Assembly (NCBI GenBank): GCA_945952425.1
Contig: CAMFIX010000085.1
Coordinates: 1 to 9,299 of the forward strand
Reading direction: 5' to 3'
Source of the DNA: an uncultured Pseudorhodobacter sp.
GTDB lineage: Bacteria > Pseudomonadota > Alphaproteobacteria > Rhodobacterales > Rhodobacteraceae
Length of the DNA: 9,299 nt
Numbering within the stretch: position 1 is the stretch's first letter; every line of letters begins with the position of its first letter. The notes beneath the pieces were generated by a model. It had not been told where the DNA came from. It searched no databases and saw only the letters and a program-made list of their open reading frames with translations. Position numbers and translations under genes: made by a program. Below, piece after piece: positions 1 through 5,376 of this stretch.

Positions 1-338
1 CCCATGCGCCGCGCCAGGATGATCTGGCCCAGCACATTGTTGATCTTGTGCGCGCCGGTGTGGTTCAGCTCGTCGCGCTTCATATAGACCTTGGCGCCGC
101 CGAGGTGTTCCGTCAGCCGCGGCGCGAAATACAGGGGCGAGGGCCGCCCGACGTAATGCTTCCACAGATCGTCCATCTCGGCCCAGAAGGTCGGGTCGGT
201 CTTGGCGAAATTATAGCGCTCTTCCAGGTCGAGGATCAGCGGCATCAGCGTCTCGGAGACGAAGCGCCCCCCGAACATGCCGAAGCGGCCCTGCTCGTCC
301 GGCCCCGTCATGAAGCTGTTCAACCCGTCCTCGGCCAT
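1..338 (-). CDS. trpB: Tryptophan synthase beta chain, N-terminal part (gene runs off the left edge)
   Basis: TrpB condenses indole with L-serine to make tryptophan in the cytosol, using PLP, as the beta partner of the TrpA/TrpB complex. The first 112 residues are visible. The segment GRFGMFGGRFVSETL (18-32) is a TrpB N-terminal signature. HTGAHKINNVLGQ (93-105) holds the PLP-binding lysine as Lys98, equivalent to Lys87 of the Salmonella enzyme. The start at 338 is supported by an AGGAGG ribosome site six bases upstream, and no other start fits the family as well. The catalytic C-terminal two thirds and any trpA lie outside the window. trpF lies upstream on the same strand, but a 359-bp gap with hairpins and repeats separates them, so trpB may have its own promoter. 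The family call is certain. Confidence 0.96.
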   Translation of the reverse strand, partial: MAEDGLNSFMTGPDEQGRFGMFGGRFVSETLMPLILDLEERYNFAKTDPTFWAEMDDLWKHYVGRPSPLYFAPRLTEHLGGAKVYMKRDELNHTGAHKINNVLGQIILARRM

Positions 339-363
339 GCCACCCTCCTGTCACTTTGGCCCA

Positions 364-392
364 TACCTAGCGTCCTGGGGCCGCGGTGGAAA
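364..392 (-). promoter_or_regulatory. Possible weak trpB promoter
   Basis: On the minus strand TTTCCA (387-392) and TAGGTA (364-369) are 17 bases apart, which would start the transcript about 20 bases before the trpB ATG. The -10 match is poor. The support is mainly the position: directly upstream of the ribosome site and just past a hairpin. Confidence 0.25.
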
Positions 393-412
393 GGGGGGCC
401 GTCTGCCCCCCT
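392..412 (-). terminator. GC-rich hairpin, possible terminator in the trpF-trpB gap
   Basis: AGGGGGGC (392-399) and GCCCCCCT (405-412) pair perfectly over 8 bp around the loop CGTCT. Read on the minus strand, the hairpin is followed by a short T run (TTTCC), so it could end transcription coming from trpF. The U tract is weak. It abuts the repeat copy at 421-445, and I recall hairpin plus repeat as a composite intergenic element of Rhodobacterales. Confidence 0.5.
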
Positions 413-420
413 CACCCCCC

Positions 421-445
421 GAGGATATTTGAGCCAATGTGAAAG
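421..445 (+). repeat. Dispersed intergenic repeat, copy A
   Basis: The core TATTTGAGCCAATGTGAAAG (426-445) matches copy B in 17 of 20 positions and lies 73 bases before it in the same orientation. It follows a C-rich stretch and the hairpin at 392-412. From memory, elements of the form CCCCGAGGATATTT...TGAAAG are common between genes in Rhodobacterales. Function is not known to me. Confidence 0.6.
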
Positions 446-493
446 GGGAAAGGGGCGTCAGCTGTCGAGGGGAGAGGGGCGAAGAGGTCGGAA

Positions 494-518
494 GCGAGTA
501 TTTGGGCCAAATTGAAAG
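494..518 (+). repeat. Dispersed intergenic repeat, copy B
   Basis: The core TATTTGGGCCAAATTGAAAG (499-518) is the second, better-conserved copy of the element at 421-445. The bases between the two copies are purine-rich, with runs of GGGG, and no coding gene is evident. Confidence 0.6.
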
Positions 519-571
519 CCGGGCGCGACCTGGCCCGGGAGGGTTGCGACAGGAGCGGTGCGTCGCCTTGT

Positions 572-597
572 CTATTCATCTGTTCGAAAATATTCCC
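572..597 (-). repeat. Possible third copy of the intergenic repeat, inverted
   Basis: On the minus strand AATATTTTCGAACAGATGAA (595 down to 576) keeps the ATATTT ... ATGAA outline of the element, although it diverges from copies A and B in the middle. It resembles the GTATTTTTGG..AGATGAAG variant of the same family as I remember it. The rest of the 339-697 gap shows no gene. Confidence 0.4.
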
Positions 598-650
598 GGC
601 GCAGAGCCGAGCCGGCGCGGGCGGCACGCCCAGAGGGGAGATATGATCTT

Positions 651-666
651 GCGCCTGCCAAGGCGC
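651..666 (-). terminator. Small perfect hairpin downstream of trpF
   Basis: GCGCCT (651-656) and AGGCGC (661-666) form a 6-bp stem with a four-base loop, about 32 bases past the trpF stop. No T run follows on the minus strand. It could be an mRNA 3' stabilising structure or a weak terminator, or nothing. Confidence 0.3.
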
Positions 667-697
667 TCCGTTTGGCGACGGTGCCGGGCGGGAGACC

Positions 698-1372
698 TCA
701 GCCGGGCATGACGAAAGCGGGCTTCGGCCGGGGGGCCGCGCTTTGGGCGGCGGTCACGAAAGCCGCGATGCGGGCGGGGTCTTTCACGCCGGGGGCGCTT
801 TCGACGCCGGAGGCGACATCGACCTGGCTGGCGCCGGTCAGCCGGATCGCCTCGGCCACATTGCCCGGCGTCAGACCGCCCGCCAGCATCCAGGGCCGCA
901 GCCAGCGGCGCCCGGCGATCAGGCGCCAGTCGAAGGGCACGCCATTCCCACCGGGCAGGACCGCCCCTTTCGGCGCCTTGGCGTCGATCAGGATCTGGTC
1001 GGCCACCACGGAATGGTCGAGGATCTGCGCAAGATCCTCCTCGCCGCCCACGCCCAGCACCTTCATCACCGGCAGACCATAGCGCGCCCGGACCTCTGCC
1101 ACGCGGTCGGGCGTCTCGTGGCCGTGCAGCTGCAGCATGTCCAAGGGCACGGTTTCCACCAGAGCGTCCAGCAGGTCGTCCCCGGCATCGACCACCAGCG
1201 CCACTTTGGCGAGCCCGATCGGGGCTGCCAGGGCCAAGACGCGCGCCTGCGAAGGGGTCACATAGCGCGGCGATTTCGGAAAGAAATTGAACCCGGCATA
1301 GGCGGCGCCTGAGGATGCCACGGCTTCCACATCCGCCACCGTCTTCAGCCCGCAAATCTTGACGCGCATCAT
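698..1372 (-). CDS. trpF: Phosphoribosylanthranilate isomerase
   Basis: TrpF performs the Amadori rearrangement of N-(5-phosphoribosyl)anthranilate to CdRP, the third step of tryptophan synthesis, in the cytosol. The product has 224 residues, a normal length for the monofunctional single-domain TIM barrel. KICGLK (5-10) carries the catalytic general-base cysteine, Cys7. ILIDAK (127-132) holds the general-acid aspartate, Asp130. LAGGLTPGNV (163-172) and DVASGVES (185-192) form the C-terminal phosphate-binding loops. The gene starts at the first ATG of an ATGATG pair whose ATGA overlaps the lapA stop, which indicates translational coupling; the second ATG (1369) is possible. It is followed by a long repeat-bearing gap and then trpB. 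The last ten residues are a Pro/Lys tail typical of variable ends. The family call is firm. Confidence 0.97.
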   Translation of the reverse strand: MMRVKICGLKTVADVEAVASSGAAYAGFNFFPKSPRYVTPSQARVLALAAPIGLAKVALVVDAGDDLLDALVETVPLDMLQLHGHETPDRVAEVRARYGLPVMKVLGVGGEEDLAQILDHSVVADQILIDAKAPKGAVLPGGNGVPFDWRLIAGRRWLRPWMLAGGLTPGNVAEAIRLTGASQVDVASGVESAPGVKDPARIAAFVTAAQSAAPRPKPAFVMPG

Positions 1373-1722
1373 TTCCGCGGCTTCTGCAGCAGGGCGATCA
1401 CATCGTCCTCGGGCAGCGAGGTCTGGTCCTTCATCGCGGCCAGTTCCCGCTCCAGCTTCGACACGGCGCGGGTCTGCACCCGGGCCACCTTGCGGTGCTT
1501 GTGCTCGCGCAGCCATTCCCAGACGAAGCCGATCACCACCCCCATGACGGCGCCCAGCCCCAGAACGACGAACAAGGGCACCTCGGCCCGCGCCTGCCAG
1601 CCCAGAAGCATCGCCAGGTCTTCGGGCAAGAGGCTGACCCCCACAGGGGCGCGGTTGGCCAAGGCCACAACCACGAAGGCCAGAAGCAGCACGAAGAGGA
1701 TCAGGTAACGCAAAAGCCGCAT
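1369..1722 (-). CDS. lapA: LapA domain protein (DUF1049-type inner-membrane protein)
   Basis: This is a small inner-membrane protein of the LapA family, known in Escherichia coli to act with LapB in controlling lipopolysaccharide assembly and LpxC turnover. The product has 117 residues. Hydrophobic helices lie at about 3-22 and 48-68, joined by a short loop with NRAPVGVSLLP (23-33), typical of the family. A charged C-terminal tail (71-117) is predicted to be helical or coiled and cytoplasmic. The start at 1722 is set by an AGGAGG ribosome site seven bases upstream; the longer in-frame start at 1743 would include that site in the coding region. It overlaps trpF by four bases and follows ihfB after 49 bp. 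No lapB is adjacent here, so the role in this organism is inferred from the family. Confidence 0.87.
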   Translation of the reverse strand: MRLLRYLILFVLLLAFVVVALANRAPVGVSLLPEDLAMLLGWQARAEVPLFVVLGLGAVMGVVIGFVWEWLREHKHRKVARVQTRAVSKLERELAAMKDQTSLPEDDVIALLQKPRK

Positions 1723-1771
1723 GGAGGCACCTCCTGCCGCCACTATCTCCGCCCCAAGGCGAAGGTCAAGC

Positions 1772-2056
1772 TTAGGCCTTGCCGTTCAGCCGGTCGCGCA
1801 GAAGCTTGCCGGTCTTGAAGAAGGGCACCTTCTTGTCATCGACCTGCACCGACTCGCCGGTGCGCGGATTGCGCCCGACGCGGGCATCCCGCGCCTTCAC
1901 CGAAAAGGCGCCGAAGCCGCGAAGCTCCACCCGGTTGCCCTGTGCAAGCGCCTCGATGATCTCCTCAAAGACGGTGTTCACGATCTTTTCGACGTGTTTT
2001 TGCGTCAGATGCGGATTTTCGTCAGCGATCTTCTGGATCAGCTCCGAACGGATCAT
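1772..2056 (-). CDS. ihfB: Integration host factor beta subunit
   Basis: IHF-beta forms a heterodimer with IHF-alpha that bends DNA sharply at specific sites and serves in nucleoid structure, recombination and sigma54-type activation. The product has 94 residues, standard for the HU/IHF family. The N-terminal helical dimerisation part runs from SELIQKIADENP (4-15) onward. VELRGFGAFSV (43-53) leads into the DNA-binding beta arm. GRNPRTGE (61-68) contains the intercalating Pro64. VPFFKTGKLLRDRLN (77-91) closes the fold. The ATG at 2056 is preferred over an in-frame TTG just upstream; a GGGGGGT stretch six bases ahead is the probable ribosome site. The gene normally follows rpsA, but here a VPLPA-CTERM gene with its own terminator lies between them. 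Similarity to the HimD protein of Rhodobacter is evident. Confidence 0.97.
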   Translation of the reverse strand: MIRSELIQKIADENPHLTQKHVEKIVNTVFEEIIEALAQGNRVELRGFGAFSVKARDARVGRNPRTGESVQVDDKKVPFFKTGKLLRDRLNGKA

Positions 2057-2127
2057 CAATTACCCCCCGTCGTGGTCGCCCTTGCCATGTGCCTGGCCTT
2101 GGTTGCGCCAACATGTTTCTCGCCCGG

Positions 2128-2155
2128 ACTGTAGCGAAGAATTCTGCACTTACAA
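2128..2155 (-). promoter_or_regulatory. Candidate ihfB promoter
   Basis: On the minus strand TTGTAA (2150-2155) and TACAGT (2128-2133) are 16 bases apart in an AT-rich island, which gives a leader of about 65 bases to the ihfB ATG. It sits just downstream of the terminator at 2188-2216, so ihfB needs a promoter here. TTTGTA with a 17-base spacer is an equivalent reading. Confidence 0.5.
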
Positions 2156-2187
2156 AGGGTTTTGATTTGACCGCGGCCCGGATGGCA

Positions 2188-2216
2188 AAAGGCCCCGCTT
2201 TGCAGGCGGGGCCTTT
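2188..2216 (-). terminator. Intrinsic terminator after the VPLPA-CTERM gene
   Basis: AAAGGCCCCGC (2188-2198) pairs with GCGGGGCCTTT (2206-2216) over 11 bp around a 7-base loop. On the minus strand it ends in TTTT, so it terminates transcripts coming from the gene that stops at 2289, about 70 bases after its stop. It also insulates ihfB from upstream reading. Confidence 0.88.
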
Positions 2217-2272
2217 CGGGATTGTTTCGAAAAAAGCGCCAGTTGCGGCGGTGCGGCGCCGGGTCGCACCCG

Positions 2273-2306
2273 AATCAGCGGCGGCGCATCAGCGGCGGCG
2301 GCGCAT
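2273..2306 (-). repeat. Short imperfect tandem repeat across the VPLPA-CTERM stop codon
   Basis: On the minus strand the unit TGATGCGCCGCC(GCC)GC occurs twice in a row, followed by TGA. The first copy encodes the end of the sorting tail (Met-Arg-Arg-Arg-Arg-stop); the second lies just past the stop. Copies differ by one CGC triplet. This looks like slippage or a small duplication. Confidence 0.6.
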
Positions 2307-2846
2307 CAGGCCAAGCCCGCCCATGCCCGCCAGAAGCAGCCAGCCCGCCGCCGGCACCGGCACGGTCGGCACATCGCTCAGCCGCAGCGACCAGCCGTTC
2401 AGGGCCGAGACGGTCAGGCCCTGCAGGTTCAGCGTGATCGAGTTCGACGTGAAGCTCAGCCGCGAGTCGTCGAGCCCCGCGATGCCGTTGCTGACCAGCG
2501 TCACCCCGGTGATGCCGCTGCCGAAGTCGAGGTCGGTGAAGACCCAGCCGCTGAAGGTGGCGGGGTTATAGAAATTGTCCGCGCTCAGCGTCTGGGAAAA
2601 GTCGATCTGGTCGGCGCTGAAGTCCAGCGAATAGGTGCCCAGCAGGATGCCGCAAAGCGGACCGGCGTCGCTTGGGCAAAGCGCCTCGGACCCGGAGGCG
2701 ACGGTCGTGGTCAGGGTGCCGCGCGGCGTCGATGTGTCGGGGAAGTAGTAGGTGGCGGTCACGCTGTCGCCCACCAGCGTGGCAGCGGCGGCGGGCAGGG
2801 GCAGCGCCAGCAGGGCGAGGCCGAGATATTTGACGAAACGGGTCAT
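2289..2846 (-). CDS. Exported VPLPA-CTERM domain protein of unknown function
   Basis: I do not recognise the central domain. The product has 185 residues. Residues 1-22 are a signal peptide: basic start MTRFVKY, hydrophobic core LGLALLALPLP, and an Ala run ending near A22-T23. The C-terminus (162-185) is a VPLPA-CTERM sorting signal: VPVPAAGW, a hydrophobic stretch LLLAGMGGLGL, then MRRRR. Such tails are cleaved by a cognate exosortase and deliver proteins to the cell surface or matrix. The mature part is rich in Ser, Thr, Asp and aromatic residues, suggests beta structure, and has two cysteines (57 and 65) that could form a disulfide. The start at 2846 follows an AGAGAG site and gives the best signal peptide; the longer start at 2885 would precede the candidate promoter's start point. 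It is flanked by its own promoter and terminator, between rpsA and ihfB. No exosortase gene is in the window. Confidence 0.88.
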   Translation of the reverse strand: MTRFVKYLGLALLALPLPAAAATLVGDSVTATYYFPDTSTPRGTLTTTVASGSEALCPSDAGPLCGILLGTYSLDFSADQIDFSQTLSADNFYNPATFSGWVFTDLDFGSGITGVTLVSNGIAGLDDSRLSFTSNSITLNLQGLTVSALNGWSLRLSDVPTVPVPAAGWLLLAGMGGLGLMRRRR

Positions 2847-2880
2847 GACAGCTCTCTCTAAATTGAAACAAGCTTTGGGC

Positions 2881-2910
2881 ATCATACACCGATTTGCCCG
2901 CCCGCGCCAA
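2881..2910 (-). promoter_or_regulatory. Candidate promoter of the VPLPA-CTERM gene
   Basis: On the minus strand TTGGCG (2905-2910) and TATGAT (2881-2886) are 18 bases apart. The -10 box is close to consensus. Transcription would begin near 2874, about 28 bases before the ATG at 2846, and this lies directly after the rpsA terminator. Confidence 0.6.
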
Positions 2911-2934
2911 AATTTCGCGAGGGGTCCGCGCAGG

Positions 2935-2963
2935 AAAAAGCCGCCGGGATCGCTCCCGGCGGC
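2935..2963 (-). terminator. Intrinsic terminator of rpsA
   Basis: GCCGCCGGGA (2940-2949) and TCCCGGCGGC (2954-2963) form a perfect 10-bp stem with a four-base loop. On the minus strand a run of five T follows (2939 down to 2935). It begins 15 bases past the rpsA stop, a textbook position. Confidence 0.93.
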
Positions 2964-2978
2964 CTTCTGTCGCAGCCG

Positions 2979-4661
2979 TTACGAGCGGTTGCCCTTCAGC
3001 GCAGCGCCGAGGATGTCGCCCAGCGAGGCGCCCGAATCGGAGGAGCCATACTGTTCGACGGCTTCCTTCTCTTCGGCGATCTCGCGCGCCTTGATCGACA
3101 GGCCCAGCTTGCGGGTCTTGGAGTCAATCGCGGTGACGCGGACGTCGACCTTGTCGCCGACCTGGAAGCGCTCGGGGCGTTGGTCGCCACGGTCGCGGGC
3201 CAGGTCAGAGCGGCGGATGAACGACTTGGCGCCGTTGTATTCCACCTCGATCCCGCCCTCTTCGATGGCCGAGACCGCGACGGTGATGATCGAGCCGCGC
3301 TTCACATCGCCCACGGCATCGGTGAAGGTGTCGTCGCCCAAAGCCTTGATCGACAAGGAGATACGTTCCTTATCGACATCGACTTCGGTGACCACGGCCT
3401 TGACCATGTCGCCCTTGCGATAGTCCTGGATGGCTTCTTCGCCGCGCTTGTCCCAGGACAGGTCGGAGAGGTGAACCATGCCGTCGATGTCGCCATCGAG
3501 GCCGACGAACAGACCGAATTCGGTGATGTTCTTGACTTCGCCTTCGATGGGCGAGCCGACCGGATGGGTCTCGACGAAGACTTCCCACGGGTTGCGCTGG
3601 GTCTGCTTGAGGCCCAAGGAAACGCGACGCTTGGAGCTGTCGATTTCCAGCACCATGACCTCAACCTCTTGCGAGGTGGAGACGATCTTGCCGGGGTGGA
3701 CGTTCTTCTTGGTCCAGGACATTTCCGAGACGTGAACCAGGCCCTCGACCCCCGCTTCCAGCTCCACGAAGGCGCCGTAGTCGGTGATGTTGGTGACGCG
3801 GCCCTTGTGGACCGAACCCAGCGGATAGGCCTTTTCGACGGCATCCCACGGATCGGATTGCAGCTGCTTCATGCCGAGGCTGATGCGGTGCGTTTCCTTG
3901 TTGATCTTGATGACCTGAACCTTGACGGTCTCGCCGATCGACAGGATTTCCGACGGATGGTTGACGCGGCGCCAGGCCATGTCGGTGACGTGCAGCAGGC
4001 CGTCCACGCCACCGAGGTCGACGAACGCGCCGTATTCGGTGATGTTCTTGACGACGCCGTCAACGGTCTGACCTTCGTAGAGGTTGCCGATGACTTCCGC
4101 GCGCTGCTCGGCACGCGATTCTTCCAGGATCGCGCGGCGCGAGACGACGATATTGCCGCGGCGACGGTCCATCTTCAGGATCTGGAACGGCTGCTTCATG
4201 CCCATCAGCGGGCCGGCATCGCGCACGGGACGGACATCAACCTGCGAACCGGGCAGGAAGGCCACAGCGCCGCCGAGGTCGACCGTGAAGCCACCCTTGA
4301 CGCGGCCGAAGATCGCGCCATCGACGCGGGTTTCCGAGGCATAGGCCTTTTCCAGGCGGTCCCAGGCTTCTTCGCGGCGAGCCTTCTCGCGCGAGATTTG
4401 GGCTTCGCCTTTGGCGTTCTCGACGCGGTCGAGGTAGACCTCGACTTCATCGCCCACCTTGATCGAGGGGGCTTCGCCGGGATTCGCGAATTCTTTCAGA
4501 TCGATGCGGCCTTCCATCTTGTAGCCGACGTCGATGATGGCCTGGCCCGCTTCGATCGCGATGACCTTGCCTTTGACAACCGTGCCCTCTTCGGGGGTGT
4601 CGATCTCGAAGCTTTCCTTCAAGAGGGCTTCGAAGTCTTCCATGGTAGCTTTAGCGCACAT
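2979..4661 (-). CDS. rpsA: 30S ribosomal protein S1
   Basis: S1 binds the 5' leader of mRNAs and unfolds it on the 30S subunit for translation initiation. The product has 560 residues, close to the 557 of Escherichia coli. Six S1/OB-fold domains lie at about 25-93, 111-178, 195-265, 282-352, 369-439 and 455-525. Domains 3 to 5 are the most canonical, with NITEYGAFVDL, NITDYGAFVEL and NITEFGLFVGL in their RNA-binding strands. Domains 1, 2 and 6 are more divergent, as expected. The tail ends in GASLGDILGAALKG, which is common in alphaproteobacteria. The start MCAKATMEDF at 4661 matches related proteins and has AAGGA eight bases upstream. The open frame continues to 4928, but that part is non-conserved leader. 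A strong terminator follows. cmk, the usual upstream partner, is absent. Confidence 0.97.
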   Translation of the reverse strand: MCAKATMEDFEALLKESFEIDTPEEGTVVKGKVIAIEAGQAIIDVGYKMEGRIDLKEFANPGEAPSIKVGDEVEVYLDRVENAKGEAQISREKARREEAWDRLEKAYASETRVDGAIFGRVKGGFTVDLGGAVAFLPGSQVDVRPVRDAGPLMGMKQPFQILKMDRRRGNIVVSRRAILEESRAEQRAEVIGNLYEGQTVDGVVKNITEYGAFVDLGGVDGLLHVTDMAWRRVNHPSEILSIGETVKVQVIKINKETHRISLGMKQLQSDPWDAVEKAYPLGSVHKGRVTNITDYGAFVELEAGVEGLVHVSEMSWTKKNVHPGKIVSTSQEVEVMVLEIDSSKRRVSLGLKQTQRNPWEVFVETHPVGSPIEGEVKNITEFGLFVGLDGDIDGMVHLSDLSWDKRGEEAIQDYRKGDMVKAVVTEVDVDKERISLSIKALGDDTFTDAVGDVKRGSIITVAVSAIEEGGIEVEYNGAKSFIRRSDLARDRGDQRPERFQVGDKVDVRVTAIDSKTRKLGLSIKAREIAEEKEAVEQYGSSDSGASLGDILGAALKGNRS

Positions 4662-4692
4662 ATCCGTAGTCCTTTCACAACATTTCCGGCCT

Positions 4693-4708
4693 GGCGGTTG
4701 TCTCCGCC
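4693..4708 (-). other. Hairpin in the rpsA leader near the ribosome site
   Basis: On the minus strand GGCGG and CCGCC pair around the loop AGACAA, with two more G-C pairs possible across a bulge. It ends about 30 bases before the rpsA ATG. It could affect translation or S1 autoregulation; this is inference from position only. Confidence 0.3.
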
Positions 4709-4734
4709 GGTCTTCGCGTGCAACGGCAAAACAC

Positions 4735-4761
4735 AAAAAGGGCAAAGGAATCCCTTGCCCT
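4735..4761 (-). terminator. Intrinsic terminator or attenuator upstream of rpsA
   Basis: On the minus strand GGGCAAGGG and CCTTTGCCC form a stem of 9 positions with one mismatch and a 3-base loop, followed by TTTTTGTGTTTTG. It faces rpsA and ends 73 bases before its ATG, while the next gene upstream (DoxX-like) reads the other way. It is therefore either an attenuator in the rpsA leader or the end of a short RNA. Confidence 0.7.
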
Positions 4762-4775
4762 GCCGCGACTGGGGC

Positions 4776-4804
4776 CGGATAGCCGCTTTCCCCCAACGAG
4801 GCAA
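4776..4804 (-). promoter_or_regulatory. Candidate rpsA promoter
   Basis: On the minus strand TTGCCT (4799-4804) and TATCCG (4776-4781) are exactly 17 bases apart. Transcription would begin near 4769, giving a leader of about 108 bases that contains the terminator hairpin at 4740-4760. No better promoter is visible between that hairpin and the start codon. Confidence 0.45.
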
Positions 4805-4832
4805 GGTGATTCCGCCCCAACCTGCGTCCGTC

Positions 4833-4849
4833 GGGGGCATCGAGCCCCC
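4833..4849. other. GC hairpin in the rpsA/DoxX divergent region
   Basis: GGGGGC and GCCCCC form a perfect 6-bp stem with loop ATCGA. No T run follows on either strand. The rest of 4762-4906 holds no convincing gene, tRNA or known RNA that I can recognise. Confidence 0.35.
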
Positions 4850-4906
4850 TCCGCCCGCGTTGCCACGGAAGGTCGCGATCGGTCGCTGTCCCGGCAAGGG
4901 TTTCAC

Positions 4907-4935
4907 TTGACCCGCGCCGCCCGAACACTTAGCCT
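4907..4935 (+). promoter_or_regulatory. Promoter of the DoxX-like gene
   Basis: TTGACC (4907-4912) and TAGCCT (4930-4935) are separated by 17 bases, a good sigma70-type arrangement. The start point near 4942 leaves a leader of about 20 bases that carries the GGAG ribosome site at 4951-4954. Confidence 0.6.
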
Positions 4936-4961
4936 TTCATGAAACTATCAGGAGCCTCGCG

Positions 4962-5333
4962 ATGCAGAAAGCCGGTTGGGCCCTTTCGGCCCTGGTCTCA
5001 CTTTTCCTCTTCGGCGCCTCGGCGCTGCCGAAACTGGCCGGCATGAGCGTGGCGACCGAGATCATGACGACCCTCGGCTGGCCCGATGCGCCGATCTTCG
5101 CCATCGGCGTGCTGGAGGCCGCCCTGGCCGTTCTTCTGCTGATCCCGCAGACCGCGACGCTTGCGGCCATCGTCCTGACCGGCCTTCTCGGCGGGGCCAT
5201 CGCGACGAACCTGCATGCCAACCAGCCGATGGCGAGCCATACGCTCTTCGGCGTCTACCTGGGCGTCGCGGCCTGGGCGGGGCTTTGGCTGCGCGAGCCT
5301 GCCTTGCGCGGGCTCCTGCCGTTCAAAAGGTAA
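4962..5333 (+). CDS. DoxX-like small membrane protein
   Basis: The product has 123 residues with four hydrophobic helices at about 4-22, 44-62, 65-83 and 94-110. Features of the DoxX_2-like family are the ALPKLAG segment (21-27) after helix 1, the GVLEAALAVLLLIP stretch (49-62) in helix 2, and GAIATNLHA (78-86) after helix 3. Members are inner-membrane proteins. Some partner with redox or thiol-stress enzymes, but the exact activity is generally unknown. The start is fixed by GGAG seven bases upstream and a promoter just before it. The gene converges with the nitroreductase gene through a shared hairpin, and its neighbourhood suggests a stress-related role, which is inference only. No obvious catalytic residues are visible. 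Confidence 0.85.
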   Translation: MQKAGWALSALVSLFLFGASALPKLAGMSVATEIMTTLGWPDAPIFAIGVLEAALAVLLLIPQTATLAAIVLTGLLGGAIATNLHANQPMASHTLFGVYLGVAAWAGLWLREPALRGLLPFKR

Positions 5334-5359
5334 GGGCGGCCCCGCAGGACCGCCCCTTT
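5332..5359. terminator. Bidirectional hairpin between convergent DoxX and nitroreductase genes
   Basis: GGGCGG (5334-5339) pairs with CCGCCC (5350-5355), with an inner CC/GG pair past a mismatch. CTTTC follows on the plus strand and CTTAC on the minus strand. It lies exactly between the two stop codons, so it probably ends both transcripts, though the U tracts are weak. Confidence 0.6.
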
Positions 5360-5376
5360 CCGCCGGGAAGACCGGC

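Noticed and set aside
1742..1769. TTGACC-N16-GATAGT on the minus strand, a possible lapA promoter.
   Set aside because: Transcription would begin at about 1735, inside the lapA ribosome site, so it is unlikely to give a usable leader.
4760..4906. Possible structured RNA (tRNA or SRP-like) in the rpsA/DoxX divergent region.
   Set aside because: I found no T-arm motif, anticodon arrangement or SRP apical loop; only a single 6-bp GC hairpin is evident.
3180..4910. A 576-codon plus-strand open frame opposite rpsA.
   Set aside because: It is the mirror of the S1 gene; its composition (His, Asp, Val rich) follows from the antisense reading and it has no recognisable domain.
4662..4928. The rpsA frame stays open for 89 codons upstream of 4661, suggesting a longer S1 protein.
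   Set aside because: The extension is low in family-like sequence, runs through the terminator hairpin and candidate promoter, and the start at 4661 has a ribosome site and the expected MCAKATM beginning.
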